DNA of 64,000 nucleotides from Dactylonectria macrodidyma. Lineage: Eukaryota; Ascomycota; Sordariomycetes; Hypocreales; Nectriaceae. This document shows positions 36,047 to 48,524 of the stretch, one piece after another. Position 1 is the first letter of the stretch; each line of letters starts with the position of its first letter. The stretch is from the NCBI GenBank assembly GCA_020744425.1, contig JAGMUV010000005.1, positions 1,240,001 to 1,304,000 of the forward strand. Direction: 5' to 3'. A program made the translations under genes and the position numbers. The notes beneath the pieces are model-generated. The model made no database searches and had not been told where the DNA came from. It worked only from the letters and a program-made list of their open reading frames with translations.

Positions 36047-37603
36047 ATGAAGATCACTTCGAAATCTGCCGCCGCCCTCGTGGCCACCACCTTTGTCTCC
36101 CTGGCGCCGTCTGTTACTGCCCACTCGTGGGTCGAGTATGCCAAGAAGCTCGCAAGAAACGGCACCATGGTTGGCGACATTGGATATCCTCGAGGATACG
36201 TCCCGCGAAACTCCACCGATCCAGCTTACTCCGACTCGTTGCCCCAGAACATTCTCCCAGTATCTGGCCAGTCTTACTACTCGGGTAGCGAGATCATCAA
36301 CAAATACCAGTTGGAGGAGAACCCAGAGTACCCAATGCTTGAGGCCGCCGCTGGTGACTACGTCGCCATCATGCATCTGGAGAACGGCCACACTACCCTC
36401 CCCGAGAACCAGCCCAACAAGCCCCGAAACCGCGGTACCATCTACTTCTACGGTACTACCCAGCCCAAGGACGAAGAGAAATTGTTCGACGTTCATCTGC
36501 TCTGGAATACCGAAGGCACTGGTGGTGATGGCCGTGGCACTTTGCTCGCTACGCGCAACTACGACGATGGCCAGTGCTATCAGACCAACGGAGGCGTCAT
36601 CAGCACCCAGCGTGCCGCCGAGTTCGCCCACCAAGGCGCTGTGCATGAACAGGAATTGGCTTGCCAGTCCGACGTCAAGCTACCTGACAACCTCTCTGAG
36701 GGAGACATCTACACCATCTACTGGTACTGGGACTGGCCCGACCTGAACTCCGACGCCATTGATATTAATGCTACCACTGACGGCAAGTTCCCCTGGGCGG
36801 GCACTTTCATGCGCGGAGAGCAGGACCCCAATGGTTTCACCATGGCTGCTATTGCTCGCAATGAGAGCTATTCCAGCGTCATCGACATCAAGATCACCGG
36901 CTCCAGCGCGGATTCCTATTCTGCCAAGGGTTCGACGATTCTGGATTATGTTCCCGATCAGAACATCTACTCGGTCGGCATCAAGGCGCAGATGGAAACC
37001 AACTTCCAGATCATTGTCGATGACGACAACAGCACTCCTTCTGCAACTACCCAAATCACTACGCCTTCCGCTACTGCGCCAGCAGATGGAGGCTCGAACG
37101 ATGGCGTCGCGACGGTGACCATCACCCAGACTGTTCGCCCTCCTGCTTCAGTGACAACCGTCTATGTTACATTGCCTGCCGACGCCGCTACCGAAGAACC
37201 TACGAGTACTACGACAACAACGAAGACTCTCATGGTTACTCGATCTGTGACTTCAGGTGCTCTTGAGTCGGTAGCCACGCCGTCAACATCTACCGTCACA
37301 AAACTCCTGACCACCCATATCAACGCTGGCTCGTCTTCCCAGTCAACTTCGACGTACGTTTTGACCATGACGACGCATATCAACACCCCAGACTCTCCCG
37401 CTCAGACTACCTCAACGGTCTTCAAAACTTTGACCACTCACATCTCACACTCCTCGGCAACGCAAGTGACGTATCCAGGAGGCCAGTTTCGAGAGACACC
37501 CGTCTCTGCCGAAAGTTCGACAACGTCGACCAGCTCAGGCGGGGCTATAGTACCGACCCCCTTTATGCGTCGACGCGGAAGCTGGGCCTTTGGCGCCTTT
37601 TAA
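36047..37603 (+). CDS. Secreted His-first protein, LPMO-like core with Ser/Thr-rich tail
   Basis: A single exon encodes 518 residues. Residues 1-25 are a signal peptide, and the VTA-H junction predicts cleavage before His26, so the mature protein would begin HSWVEYAKKL. A conserved-looking core follows: GDIGYPRGYVPR (43-54), AGDYVAIMHLENGHTTLP (102-119) with His110 and His115, then GTGGDGRG, NYDDGQCYQ and YWYWDWPDL. From about residue 340 to 500 the chain is Ser/Thr-rich with three TTHI(N/S) repeats, as in heavily O-glycosylated linkers. I know this as a widespread fungal family of unknown function (I recall the database name DUF7492). The N-terminal His plus a second His suggests a copper His-brace as in lytic polysaccharide monooxygenases; this is inference. 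I see no GPI-anchor tail. Confidence 0.85.
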   Translation: MKITSKSAAALVATTFVSLAPSVTAHSWVEYAKKLARNGTMVGDIGYPRGYVPRNSTDPAYSDSLPQNILPVSGQSYYSGSEIINKYQLEENPEYPMLEAAAGDYVAIMHLENGHTTLPENQPNKPRNRGTIYFYGTTQPKDEEKLFDVHLLWNTEGTGGDGRGTLLATRNYDDGQCYQTNGGVISTQRAAEFAHQGAVHEQELACQSDVKLPDNLSEGDIYTIYWYWDWPDLNSDAIDINATTDGKFPWAGTFMRGEQDPNGFTMAAIARNESYSSVIDIKITGSSADSYSAKGSTILDYVPDQNIYSVGIKAQMETNFQIIVDDDNSTPSATTQITTPSATAPADGGSNDGVATVTITQTVRPPASVTTVYVTLPADAATEEPTSTTTTTKTLMVTRSVTSGALESVATPSTSTVTKLLTTHINAGSSSQSTSTYVLTMTTHINTPDSPAQTTSTVFKTLTTHISHSSATQVTYPGGQFRETPVSAESSTTSTSSGGAIVPTPFMRRRGSWAFGAF

Positions 37604-38435
37604 AAAGTTTCTCAGGTCTAGTCCTTGAGACAAAGGGATAGGATCCTTGATAGACTGCACCCGCAATCTTTCATGACCGTTCCATACTCCAAGGCCATCC
37701 GGATTTTCTCTCTCTCTTCTTTTTATTGTTCTCTTTCGGTACATACACGGCGCAGCCACTATCTCCATCACTGGGTGTTAGGCGCGAACTGGGAAGGAAA
37801 AACACCAGCACACAGCACAAGGTGCAAGGCGGGACAGGCACAGGGTGGTGGACAGCATATACGGTGTTGGATACATTGATACCATTTGTTTAACTCAACC
37901 ACGGTAATCCCTCTTGCTTGATGCAACAGCGGGCCGTGCGCAATCTCGCTTCTTCTTCTTCTTTTCTTGTTGATTTGATTTGGTTCATGGGATGAATGAT
38001 GGATACAAGGACTCGGGGATCTCTAAGGGTAGACAGGGACGGGCAGACAGGCAGACATTTCCAAAGCTTGCCTTTAGGAACCCGGAATTCAAAACATGTT
38101 GCCTTTGAATGACTGTATTGATGGTGACTTGGCAGCCCTACTTGTGATTGATAGTGCCTGACGCACGTCACACCGACCTGTGGTGTGCGCTGTCACCGAG
38201 GGAAGCAAACGCAGAGATGATGTGCGTAAAATATTGTGTCGCGGAACGGTACACATGCGAGAAAACCGCCGACAATGGGGCGATTGAGTTGTATTCCGAC
38301 GGGTATCTATGTATGACGGTTCCTGGTGTTCATGCCGCTTGGCATCATTACACGCCCAAGCTCCCCTTTTGTGATTCTTACTTCTCTGTTACATCGTGGG
38401 ATAGCTAGATAGCCGACATGATATGGTAGCTCTCT
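37604..38435. other. Convergent 3' intergenic region
   Basis: These 832 bp lie between two genes facing each other. The region should hold the two 3' untranslated regions. A CTTCTT-rich stretch near 37950-37965 is the only low-complexity feature. I see no gene. Confidence 0.6.
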
Positions 38436-39600
38436 CTACATCTCACCACTCTGGGCGATGACAACGTCGAGGTTGGGCACGTCCTTGCCGCGATATCCGG
38501 TCTTGGTGGCCTCCATCTTCTTGACAACGTCCATGCCGTCGACGACCTTGCCGAAGACGACGTGCTTGTTGTCGAGGAAGGGCGTGGGGACGGTGGTGAT
38601 GAAGAACTGGGAGCCGTTTGTGTTGGGGCCGGCGTTCTGCGTGTGGTGTTAGAAGTGTTTCTGTGTAGCAGACGGACATAAAATGGGGCGGGAGAGACCG
38701 TACCGCCATAGAGAGCAAACCGGGCTGGTCATGTTTCAGCGTAAAGTTCTCGTCCTCAAACGCCTTGAAGCCCCAGATGCAGGTTGATCCGGTCCCGTCG
38801 CCGTTGAGGAAATCGCCGCCTTGGCACATGAAGTTTGGGATCTAAACAAAGTCGGTGTTTTAGTATTTGACGACCGTATAGTAGGGAGACACGACGCACT
38901 ATGCGGTGGAACTTGGAGCCCTTGTAGCCCTGAGGCCGGCTCGCGGCGTTCTTGGACTCGCCAGTGCAGAACTGGCGGAAGTTCTCTGCCGTCTTGGGGA
39001 CGACATCTTTGAAGAGCTCAAAGGTGATGCGGCCGAGAGGCTCGCCTGTGTGCATGTCGAGACGGGTCAGTCGGCATGTCCATGATGGGGAGTAACTGGA
39101 GGAGAAGCAAGGATCAAGACGTATGACAATTGGCTTGTGTTGACTGCCATTATTGTTATCATGATCTCGTAGAGAGTATCACTTGTCATGACTATCAACC
39201 ACCTACTAGGATGGGAATAGCTTCAGGACAGCAGAAGAACCCCAACCAAGGGAAAAGACATGGGCACAAGGGCGGCGAGCGGAAAGACTTACCTCCAAGG
39301 GTGATATCGAAGAAGACGCTGCAACGGCCCAAAGCCAAGCACACGAATTAGTCCACACACACTTTGCTTCGACTCGACGGCATCCAGCCCGTTCACAGAC
39401 GATGGCGGCTGGGCGACACAAGTACGGATAACACCGCCACCATGAGCCCCTCCCCGCAAGCGGGCCTGGCGGACACGGTACCCCGGGCCCGAAAAAAAAG
39501 ACACGAGAGAACTTCTAGGGAGGGGCGAGACGAGTTTGAGAGGGTGGCTGTAAGGTACTCACAGCGGGTTACCGGACTCGGGGAGTTGTGTTGGCGGCAT
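38436..39600 (-). CDS. cyp3: Cyclophilin H-type peptidyl-prolyl cis-trans isomerase
   Basis: Five exons, 39600-39563, 39318-39293, 39045-38900, 38841-38704 and 38636-38436, give 182 residues, the usual length of fungal CypH. The cyclophilin fold is complete: [47 protein letters not shown] (catalytic Arg69, Gln77), [20 protein letters not shown] (Gln126, Phe127), NKHVVFGKV, and the end QSGEM. CypH binds Prp4 in the U4/U6-U5 tri-snRNP in animals and is usually cytosolic or nuclear; there is no targeting signal here. The first two exons are tiny (38 and 26 nt); the junctions were fixed by phase and identity to the family. The position of the Trp that helps bind cyclosporin is Phe136 here. Confidence 0.95.
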
Positions 39601-40736
39601 CGTTCAGGTTGCTCAGGGGGGCGTTCAGGGGAAGACAGCAAGGAACAGGCAGTATAAGTTGCGTGCTGGTGAGGTGCTGCAATAGGGATGGATGCAGCAG
39701 CAGGAGGGCTGGAGGATGGACTTGTCGAGCGTGGATTCCTGCGTATCCACCGACTTGTCCCCGGGCGTCTTTCTCTTAGGATGGGGCTATTTTTGTGGAG
39801 AGGAGCCAATGCGCGTTCTTTTTAACGGAATAAAGCTAAGCTAATCCTACCTCCGTTGTTGCAAGTGTTCGAAACGTGGGGCAAAATGCACTCTTTTTTG
39901 TTAGCATTCAGCCGACCTTGTTCCATCCGTTTCGCTCCCCCCACACAAGCCTTGACGGTGAATGAATGAGCCGACGGGACGAGCAATGAGCCGATGGCCA
40001 GTGACCCCAGCCAGTGAGGCATTACTCACACCTACAGGGCTTGAGGGCCTTTTTGGACACTTGCTAGGCCTGGTGTAGGAGAGGAAAAGATGATTGTGTA
40101 GATGGACAGAAACTAGCTGGTGTGAGTGGCAAAACTCTTGTTTCCCTTGATGCGGCCCCAATCATCAACGAGGGTGGTAGTGAATGGGAGGCCTCGTTGA
40201 TAACAACCAGGGAAATACGATTTCTTATCTTCCGTCTTTGCAGCAGCCCCCTCGCCCAGAAACACAGAAAACTCCTCTACGTCTTTTAGGCTGGATCCTC
40301 GTCCTACTTCTGGGGTCCGGGGATGTTGGGGAAAGAGTGAGCGATGGAGAAAAAGGGCGGGGAGGGGGGGGAAAGCGAGCTGTCTAGGCGGGCGACGGAA
40401 TTGGGAAGCGATGCAACGCCATCGGACGCGGGGAAGCGAAAGAATGGGGTTGAAAAGGGACGGGGCGACGAGAAGACGAGACGGCGTGCGGGATAATGCG
40501 ATGCCGTTCTGCTTGGGTGAAGCTATTCCGTCCTTAGACAAGGGGGTGCTAGCTAACCTTGAGTCGCTCACTACGCATGCACAATAATTCGGTCTGGGCA
40601 GTTGTTTCTTGGCCTTGGTCTGTGCCTTTCTCTCGCCATCGCCCAGTCTACCCGTTTGGCTGTGACGAGGCGAGTCGGTACGAACTGGATTGGGAAGGCC
40701 GTTCGTTTGCTGGTCTAGCAGGCCTCTTGGCCCGTG

Positions 40737-40790
40737 TGTGTGTCTGTGGATAGGACGTGTGTGTGTGTGGATGGATGTGTGGATGGATAA
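40737..40790. repeat. GT/GGAT-rich microsatellite patch
   Basis: GTGTGTGT runs are mixed with GTGGATGGAT units. This is simple sequence, and the source of the His/Thr-rich stretch in the spurious minus-strand frame. Confidence 0.8.
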
Positions 40791-43700
40791 GCTTGAGAGG
40801 CTTGGAAACAAACTGGAAAGGGTTGAAATTGACGAGCTCTTGAGCCTGATGAGAGAATCTATACTTGAGAGAAATACCATTCTCCTCATCAGCGAATACC
40901 CATCGGAGCAACTGAATGTGATGTTCTCTCTCTGCACTTCTGAACTATGCGCACAGACCAACACCGGGAGCTTGTCCCGCTCATGATTGCGATGTGAGTG
41001 AGTGAGTGAGACGGAGCTGAAGAATTCCGACGGCCGCTCATTATGATCAGCAAGATCCAATTACTCATGACGGTGTTGAGGTATCCTGGGACCTGGGTGT
41101 AAGTACCAAGCCCTCGTCAACCCCTCCATCTCTTCAATCGGTATTGCATCAGTCTGCGCCTTAGTGACGAGGTGCGTTCGCGTGATGGCCCTGGTGATAG
41201 GACCAAGACACGATCCATCCCGGCGCGTATGGCCGTCCAGATGTAGGCCAAGCTTAACTAGCATTTCAAACACAACTAATAAGTTTGGATTTCAAATCAT
41301 CATCTGGTCCTCTTCAGTATAGCATGTAACTTACATACTACGTGGTAGAGGTCGGTAGGGGTGTTCAAGTACCCTTGACGTCGCACCGGCGTCTCTCCAA
41401 CACGACACGGGCTTCTTCACCGAGAAAGGTGTGCATAACCCCATCGATCTGAGGCAAGTCAAGCGGAGGTTTGTTTGCTGCGATCCATTGCCTGTGACTC
41501 GGTTATCCATGGTGTTTTAGGCGGACCGTCCACGTACGCTTTGCACTGCCGAATGTTGACGACGACAAGCCGTTTCTTGTGCCAGCTCACACCTTGGCAG
41601 CCCCAGTGCCCCTCCTTGATGATTCCGCAGCTTACGTCCGTCATCATCCCTTGATTTTATTTTCGATACTATGTACCAAGAACCCGGCCATGGAAACACA
41701 GCCTGCGACACCCGGCATGAAGTGTATTCTTTCCCATTCATGTTTTTTTTTTCGACCCACATACTGAGGCGAGCATCTTTTTCTTTCTCACTACGCAAGG
41801 TACGCAAACGGGCGCAACGTGGGGCCGAGTCGCCGGGAGTGCTGGGATGGGCAATCTCATAGCGTCATAGCGCGAGAAACTCGACCAGGACGAAAAGACG
41901 ATCACCTTCAACTGCCGGAATCGGCGGGGAGTCAGACGATGAAGGGTGTTACCTGACGATGGGGAGAGAGGAAAAAAACGAGAACCTGTCCAGCGGCAGC
42001 AACGGGAACAATGGGGGTCATGAGGCACTTATGCCTCCGTCGCAGCCGAGGGGAGCCGCGTCTTCCGTTGTCTCGCGGTGAGGGCATTCTCAACCCGATG
42101 CCAGGAACAGCCTGAGGTACGAGCGAGCGAATGGAACAACCTAGCTTTGACTGCTCCTTCGTATATTGCTGCTCACAAAAGCATTGCTCCGTTGGCATTA
42201 CTGATCGCGACTTGCAACTGCTTTGGGATTTCTCCTCGCAAGGGGCGTCCCGTTTCGTAGTAGTTCTGTTGACGAACACCTTTTGATACAAAGGGGCTTG
42301 GAAGCTGGGCCAATCATGAAGCCGAACCATGATAACCACAACTTCAAACACGATGCTTGACGGGCAAGTAAATGCGCTCCAATGGCGGCAGTATCACGCC
42401 AAAACAAGGCCGATCAGGGAGCATCGATGAATGATGGATAATCGACAGCGGGCTCGAACTAGAACACACCGTACAATGTTCCCCAAAGCGAGTGCCATCA
42501 TCGCCGTGAATACCTGAATCAGCCCGTGCTTCTTCACCACACCCACTCACATGGCACACACACCCACAAGCAAGAATCGACGCTAAGGAAGCCGTGCGAA
42601 CGAGTCTCTGGATGCACTGGGCTGGACTTTGAATTCTGGGTCTTTGTTCTGCCCTGTCTCCACCACATCTGAGCTCAGATTTGACAGTTTTGGACGCAAG
42701 CGTTGCATGCATGCATTGGGGGGGGGGAGGTACCTTACACAGGCGCCATCCACAAGTCGGGTAGGTTACCTTAGGTGCGAGGTTTCTTTCGAGGTGACGA
42801 GAATCTATTCGCCCATGCAACCGCTGTCAAGGAGCATCCTCGGCGAACTGTCGTAATTCAGGAATGTCGTACGAAAAGCATTCACGACAAGGGGCCGCTA
42901 ATGTCGATTGAATTGCAGTTCATCCGTTGTAATTCTGAGCTGCTGGTTCGACAGGTACTGTTACAGGTCATTTCTGGGAACGGGAACATACAGCCGCAGA
43001 GTGTTTCATCGTTCGCGGCACAACAGGTCGCGGCGGGCCACTTCGACGGCGGCCACCTACAACCCCCACTGCAATAGCAATAGAATAAAAGTGTCTTGCG
43101 CAAAGACGCGACGTGTAGTTTCCTCTGAGTTGGTTCAAATCTCGCCGGGGAAAGCCTGGACGAAACTGGCATTATTTTCCTTGGGATCCTGAGACGGGCT
43201 GGGGCCTGGGGCGAGTGAGACGATGCATTCCATCCCGTACAGGACGGATGCAGATGCCAATGCCATGCGGTGTAAGCTGCTTGCGTGCGTACGTACGTAC
43301 TGTAATTACTACGTAGTACGAGGTCAATGGAACACGGGCCGCATAGCGACACTGTTGCACAAGACGTGTTGCAGGTAGACAAAGCAGATCGAGGGCGAGG
43401 GTCAGCGTTACGCCCAGCTTCGCCTTGCTAACCCCCAGCATATCGTATCTTGCAACCGACAGCACTGACGAGACGTGGAGTGGATGCCGGCCATCGCCAT
43501 CGCCATCGTCATCAGGGATCTGAACCCCGGCCGGACGGTCCCAGAAACAAGGAGCGCATTGCTCAATAGTCTATCCATCATCCCTCCAATACAACACCCC
43601 ATTCGCCTTGTTCCTGTTCCGGCCCAGCTGCTCGGTGAATGCCCTGTCTATCTAAATCATTGCAGACAGCGACGGGATGCAAGCCCATATGTATTGCTCC

Positions 43701-45608
43701 AATTGTGAGATAGCCTGCGCTGGACACGGCGACTCCCTTCTGTATGATGCTCACCTCGGGGGAGGCCGCCGTCATGCATTGATACCGACAGAGTGGTGAG
43801 AGTTTTGGTACCGTCGCAGACCACGCGAACGCAGCCACCGCAAGGAGCCCCGTGACTCTCTCCCTCAAGGTTTGCAGAAACTTTCACCAACGGCAGACGC
43901 TCCGGAGTTTTGGAGCGTTCTGGGCGTGGACCTGCGGGCGGGTTGAAAGTCAACAGAACGACAGTTTTGCCATGCCGGCATTGCGTTTCCGTTCAACCGT
44001 GGGAGGTTTTGGAGACGGGTGGCGTCGGACCCTGAGCGGCCGAAGGTTGTCTCGCATCTTCTGAGATGTTTTCCCATGTCTTTGCGTAGGCCCGTGAACG
44101 ATGTCTGCGGGCGTGGTGAAGCTCGAGAAAAAGGCAATGGGATTTCGACAGTCGCCGCGCGGGCCGGGCGGGACTGAGACAGCTTGGCCGGCATTAAGTG
44201 GGCCAGTTGGCCAGTGTCATCCACGGAAGACGGCGCCGAGGAGGCATGGATGGTCCGTTGCGTGTTGAAAGCAAAGTGCCCCGCTTGTTTCGCTCATCCC
44301 GACGGCTCTTTGAGATGCTACGTACGATCCATTGGCTTTGCATCAGGTCCTGACAGTAATTGCACAGCTGGGGCCTGATTGGGGACATGGGGATGGAATC
44401 TTCGGACTGGATTGGGGAGCATCATGTCCACATTCTGGTGGTGAGCGAGGGATGACGGCATCTTCCAACTCTAGACAGTGGTGGTGGTAGGCCATCGACC
44501 CTGCAAAGATCGCCGTCAACGGCTCCACTCCCCCTCCCAGCGGGCGCTGCGCCACGAGTTGTCAGCGGCAGCGCAGCAAGCCGAAGCCAGCGTAGGGGCT
44601 AACGATTTGTATCTGGGACAAAACAGAGGGCCTAATTGCTGGAGAGCTCCGTCTGGCTGCAGCGGGAGGCTCTTTTGGACCATGTTAAGATGAAGTCTAA
44701 ATACGGCAGCATCCAGCGAGCAGAGTCATATCTACGAGTATTGCATGCGGTGGTCCCGGGTGTTCGGATGGGATGACGACGACCTACATGATGGGCTGCT
44801 TTTGAAAAAAACGCATATATACTTAGGTATCTACAACCTACAACAGCGTAAGACTACCTAGATCTAGACCGTACTTCCCACGGCGCTCCCTGTTATCGGA
44901 CGAGCTGGTCTAAGCGCAGATACGAACGCCCGTGACATGCCCCTGCCCGTGTGCGTCCCTTCTTAGTGCGCTATCGAAATCCAAGCGCCTGGACCGACTG
45001 GAGAAAAGTGAGAGCGCCTATTACGAAAGGCACAAGACGAAAACCGAGGGGAACGACCCGAAATCCAAAATCCACTCTGAATCAGTGCTGTTCACGAAGG
45101 GCCAACCGGCAGCAAGACCACGACGGACGCTACGACGACCGTTCGTCTCGCCAGGTAGGGGTATTCCGTTTTCCCTTGGCTCTCGAGGAGCCCTTCTCAG
45201 TCAAACTCGATCCGTTACCCACCTCTCCCTTACGCTTAAATCGCTCCCCGGTCGTCGGTCATCGGCCATTGTCGACCGCGTTCGTCAAGCAAGCAAGGAA
45301 CGACATCACCCAACAGGTCGATAGCTTCAACGGCACAGCAGCAAAGTAATAAAAAGCTCGAGTCTCAGTGCGGCAGGCCATCAACCAACCACGGCTGCCC
45401 GCGTACCAGCCCTTCTCCCAAGAGTCCAGCTGGCAACTGGGGTACCAGGAACTTCTCTCCCCCTCTTCCCGTCTCAAAGCAGCGGTCCCCCGCCCCCTGT
45501 TGGTCGCTGGTTGTGGCCGCTTGAGCGACTTTTTACAGGGCCATCGCTCGCATACATTCCCGACGGGCCTCTGGGGCACGTTAGAGGCATCTCCGTTTTG
45601 GTGGCACA

Positions 45609-45629
45609 GGGTTTACAGGGTTTACAGGG
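45609..45629. repeat. Duplicated GGGTTTACA
   Basis: Two direct copies are followed by GGG. The unit is not the TTAGGG telomere repeat, so I draw no conclusion from it. Confidence 0.8.
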
Positions 45630-46403
45630 CCGTTCAGCGCAATCGAACAAGTGCGTTCAGCGCATTCAGGGCCCTGCGGCAAGGCCTAGGTGGACCTGGC
45701 TCTTGGGTTTCTCCCCCCTAGACTGCACGCGGTCTAGATCCGTCCAGCCACAGGTACCCCTGCACAGTGCCTCCCACGGCCCCTCCGTCTCTTCAGTTGC
45801 TTCCAGGCTTGGCCTCTGGCGCTCACGCTCTCCACTCGCACTCTTGCGCTCGCCCTCTGACCACTCACCAGCCGCCTTTCACGCCCCGGCCCGGCGTCGC
45901 CCCATTCCTCTCTTTCCCTCTTTTCACCTGCCCACTCGCACTTTCCCACGCGAGTCGGTCGCCCTTCCTCCCATTGCCTTGGCCTCGTTCACTCCCACTC
46001 CACCAGTCCTGCACTCCGCCTCCGCCGTCACCCCATCTCCAGACCTAGACCCATCCCATCCCCGTCCATCTTCTTCCATCCTTTCCTATCCATCCAGCTA
46101 CCTATCTAGTCATCCTGCGGCACGACTTCTTTCTCTCGCTTCCTCCCTCCCCCGCCGGACCTGACGGAGCAGGATCGTGTGAATAGTTCCAAAGGGATAT
46201 CGTCGCTAGAAGTAAATCGGAACCTTCATCTGCGTCGGTTCCGCATTTCCCGCCCGTCAACCGCTCCAACCCGCGCTCGTTTGCCTCTCCCGTGCATCTT
46301 TTGCTTGTCGACAATCCATGGTACCCGCACGGCAGCCCCCGAGTCAATTCGAGCCCGCCCCCCATAGCTCACATCCTGTCCGAGCCGACGTCCGATCATA
46401 AAA

Positions 46404-47828
46404 ATGGCTGTCGTCAACCAGTTATTCGATGAGGCCGCTCGTGTCGTTGCCAGAGCAGCCGCCGAGTCTTCCACAACCGCAACAAACACCGCCAGTGCCG
46501 CCTCCGCCACCAACAGCGACAGCGGCGACAACAAGGATAACAACAATGGCTCTAGTTCGCCGTTGCTGTTCTTCGTGGCGTTAGGTTTCGGCGTCGTTTT
46601 CACAAATCTTTGGTGAGACTCCAGTGACGCATGCTTTTACTTCCAACCGTGCATGCATGGCTGGAGGTAAAATATAATAAACGCTTTCTAACATGTCTCA
46701 AGGATTATCGTCGGTGTAAAGTACTGCTTCCGATATAACGCTCGCAACCGTCAGCTCCGAATGAACGAGGATGGCGAACCCGTCGCTTTGGAGAACATGC
46801 CCCGCCCGCATCGCCGTCGCCGCGAGAAGAAGCTCATGACCATGGACGAGGTCAACGACAAGTTCCCCATGATGAAGTACAAGGCCTGGGTTTCAGACCG
46901 CGCCAAGGAAGGCCTGCCTACTGCTGGTGGAGTCTCCGTGCCGCCGAGCCGTGCCAATAGTATTCGGGACGCCGACGGTATCGTGCCTGACTTTTCGATG
47001 AAAGACCGGGACTCAACCGATGAGCGCCCCTCGACGAGTGCTGCAACAACCGCAAAGAAAGAAGGGGATACATCGGAAATCGAGAAGCCCAAAGACGTAT
47101 CGAACCAGCCCACCGAGTCTGGCCAGACTTCCGGAACTCAGACAGAAACCCTCAACAAGGACAACCAACTTCACCGTGTCTCGAGCGAGGAGACCGACGA
47201 TGACGAGCACATCGACGGCGCGCTACCCCCCGAATGCCTGGAAGCCCCTGGTGATTCATGTGCTATTTGCATAGACACCCTTGAGGATGATGACGACGTT
47301 CGTGGTTTAACTTGTGGCCATGCATTCCATGCTGTCTGTGTGGACCCCTGGTTGACTAGCCGCCGAGCGTGCTGCCCGCTCTGCAAGGCGGACTACTACG
47401 TTCCTAAGCCTCGTCCTGTACCCGAAGGCGGCGATGCTGCTGCCGCCAACAACGCCAACTTTGACAATCGCACCAACTCTCGTCTTAACCTTCCCACCGG
47501 GCTCCGTAATGCTTGGTTCCGATCTTCTCGAACACCACGATACGGGCAGTCGAGAGTGCGAGGGACTGATGAGGCTCGTCAAACCCAACCGCGCCGGGCT
47601 GTCCGACGAACCACTGGAGAGGAGGCTGTGAGGCCTACTCAGGGGACTGAGCAGCGAACACCGGAGGTTAATGAGACATCCAATGGTGGCATGTTGAGTT
47701 CTATGCGTGGCGCCTTCAGCTTCGGTAGGAGACGGAATGAGGTCCCTGTTACCACTTCGGCGGCTGTCGACACTGTAACGCCCTCACAGCTAGAGTCAGG
47801 AAACCGTCCTGCTGTTCCTGCTCAATGA
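46404..47828 (+). CDS. Membrane-anchored RING-H2 finger protein, probable E3 ubiquitin ligase
   Basis: Two exons, 46404-46612 and 46703-47828 (90-nt intron, donor GTGAGA, acceptor CTCAAG), give 444 residues. One hydrophobic segment lies at about residues 53-78 (PLLFFVALGFGVVFTNLW across the splice junction), preceded by an Ala/Ser/Thr-rich N-terminus and followed by basic residues. The RING-H2 finger is at 256-297, with ligands C256, C259, C274, H276, H279, C282, C294 and C297 and the usual Pro before Leu-Cys (CCPLC). The C-terminal 140 residues are disordered and Arg/Thr-rich. Single-span RING-H2 proteins usually act as E3 ligases on endomembranes; substrate and compartment cannot be read here. 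The leader is long and CT-rich. Confidence 0.92.
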
Positions 47829-48524
47829 TCGGGGCCTGGTTTTAATTTGCCAATGCAAGGCGGAGAAATCCTACGTCGTATTTGGTCTAGATCCTCAGTC
47901 TCATTCAAATATCTTCACGATTCACTACATCCTTAGCGATGGCTTTCTCTCCTTATCCAACCGTGAACGTTGGGCACTACCGTCATGAATCTTCACACTT
48001 TACACTGGGATCGAATTCTCGCATTATGAAACGGCATATCTTTTTTTGGCTTTTGGTTTCCACCCGCATCACATACGCGCTCGAAGGAGGTGGGAGAAGA
48101 GAGGAGGGACAGGGACGTATCGAACAAGGTAAGGATTGATACTATGTATATTCTATTTGGGGTGCTCAGGAAACTCTCGGTTCTCCGTGTGCACTAAACA
48201 GGATGCAAGTATAGCACGGGAAGGATTCGGGGACGCCTTGTTTACTTGTATGAAGGGCGGCTTTGTAACTGCATTTGGGCTGGAAAATTCGGGATTCAGC
48301 TGGAAACGGAGTGAGCGGGGAGTTTGGTGATTACTTATGGGCTTATTCGATAGTTGGATGGTGCAATGAGATATTTGTTCCGCCCAATCGTTTTCGCTTG
48401 ATCCGTGACGTTGATTCATATCTATCATGACTGACTGCATGCTGTTTACCCCCATGATTGTACACCCTATATGAGACAACCTATTGTTATGCGTATGCGG
48501 CGCATGACTCCAATTTGAGAGATG
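47829..48524. other. Convergent 3' intergenic region
   Basis: These 696 bp lie between the RING gene and the GPALPP gene, which face each other. I see nothing beyond expected 3' untranslated sequence. Confidence 0.6.

Larger units (their letters stand above)
39601..46403. other. Intergenic (6.8 kb) between cyp3 and the RING gene
   Basis: I can support no gene. A 315-codon open frame on the minus strand (40113-41060) has no family motif and crosses GT-rich microsatellite sequence (40737-40790); I treat it as chance. A run of nine or ten G lies near 42718-42727, and GGGTTTACA is duplicated at 45609-45629. From about 45700 to 46400 the plus strand is strongly CT-rich, fitting the promoter and leader of the RING gene. 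Confidence 0.55.

Noticed and set aside
35614..36646. Frames of 224 codons (plus) and 219 codons (minus) overlapping the LPMO-like gene start
   Set aside because: Both are shadows or leader frames of the real gene, which has a signal peptide and a conserved-looking core.
40113..41060. 315-codon open frame on the minus strand
   Set aside because: It crosses GT/GGAT microsatellite sequence, has Ser/Arg/His-rich random-like composition and no motif or splice partner.
42775..43077. 100-codon plus-strand frame
   Set aside because: Composition looks partly protein-like, but there is no motif, no conserved context and no splice partner.
45609..45629. Telomere-like repeat
   Set aside because: The unit GGGTTTACA occurs only twice and differs from fungal TTAGGG.
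45511..46164. 217-codon open frame on the plus strand
   Set aside because: It is explained by CT-rich leader sequence before the RING gene; Ser/Pro/Leu/Arg composition only.
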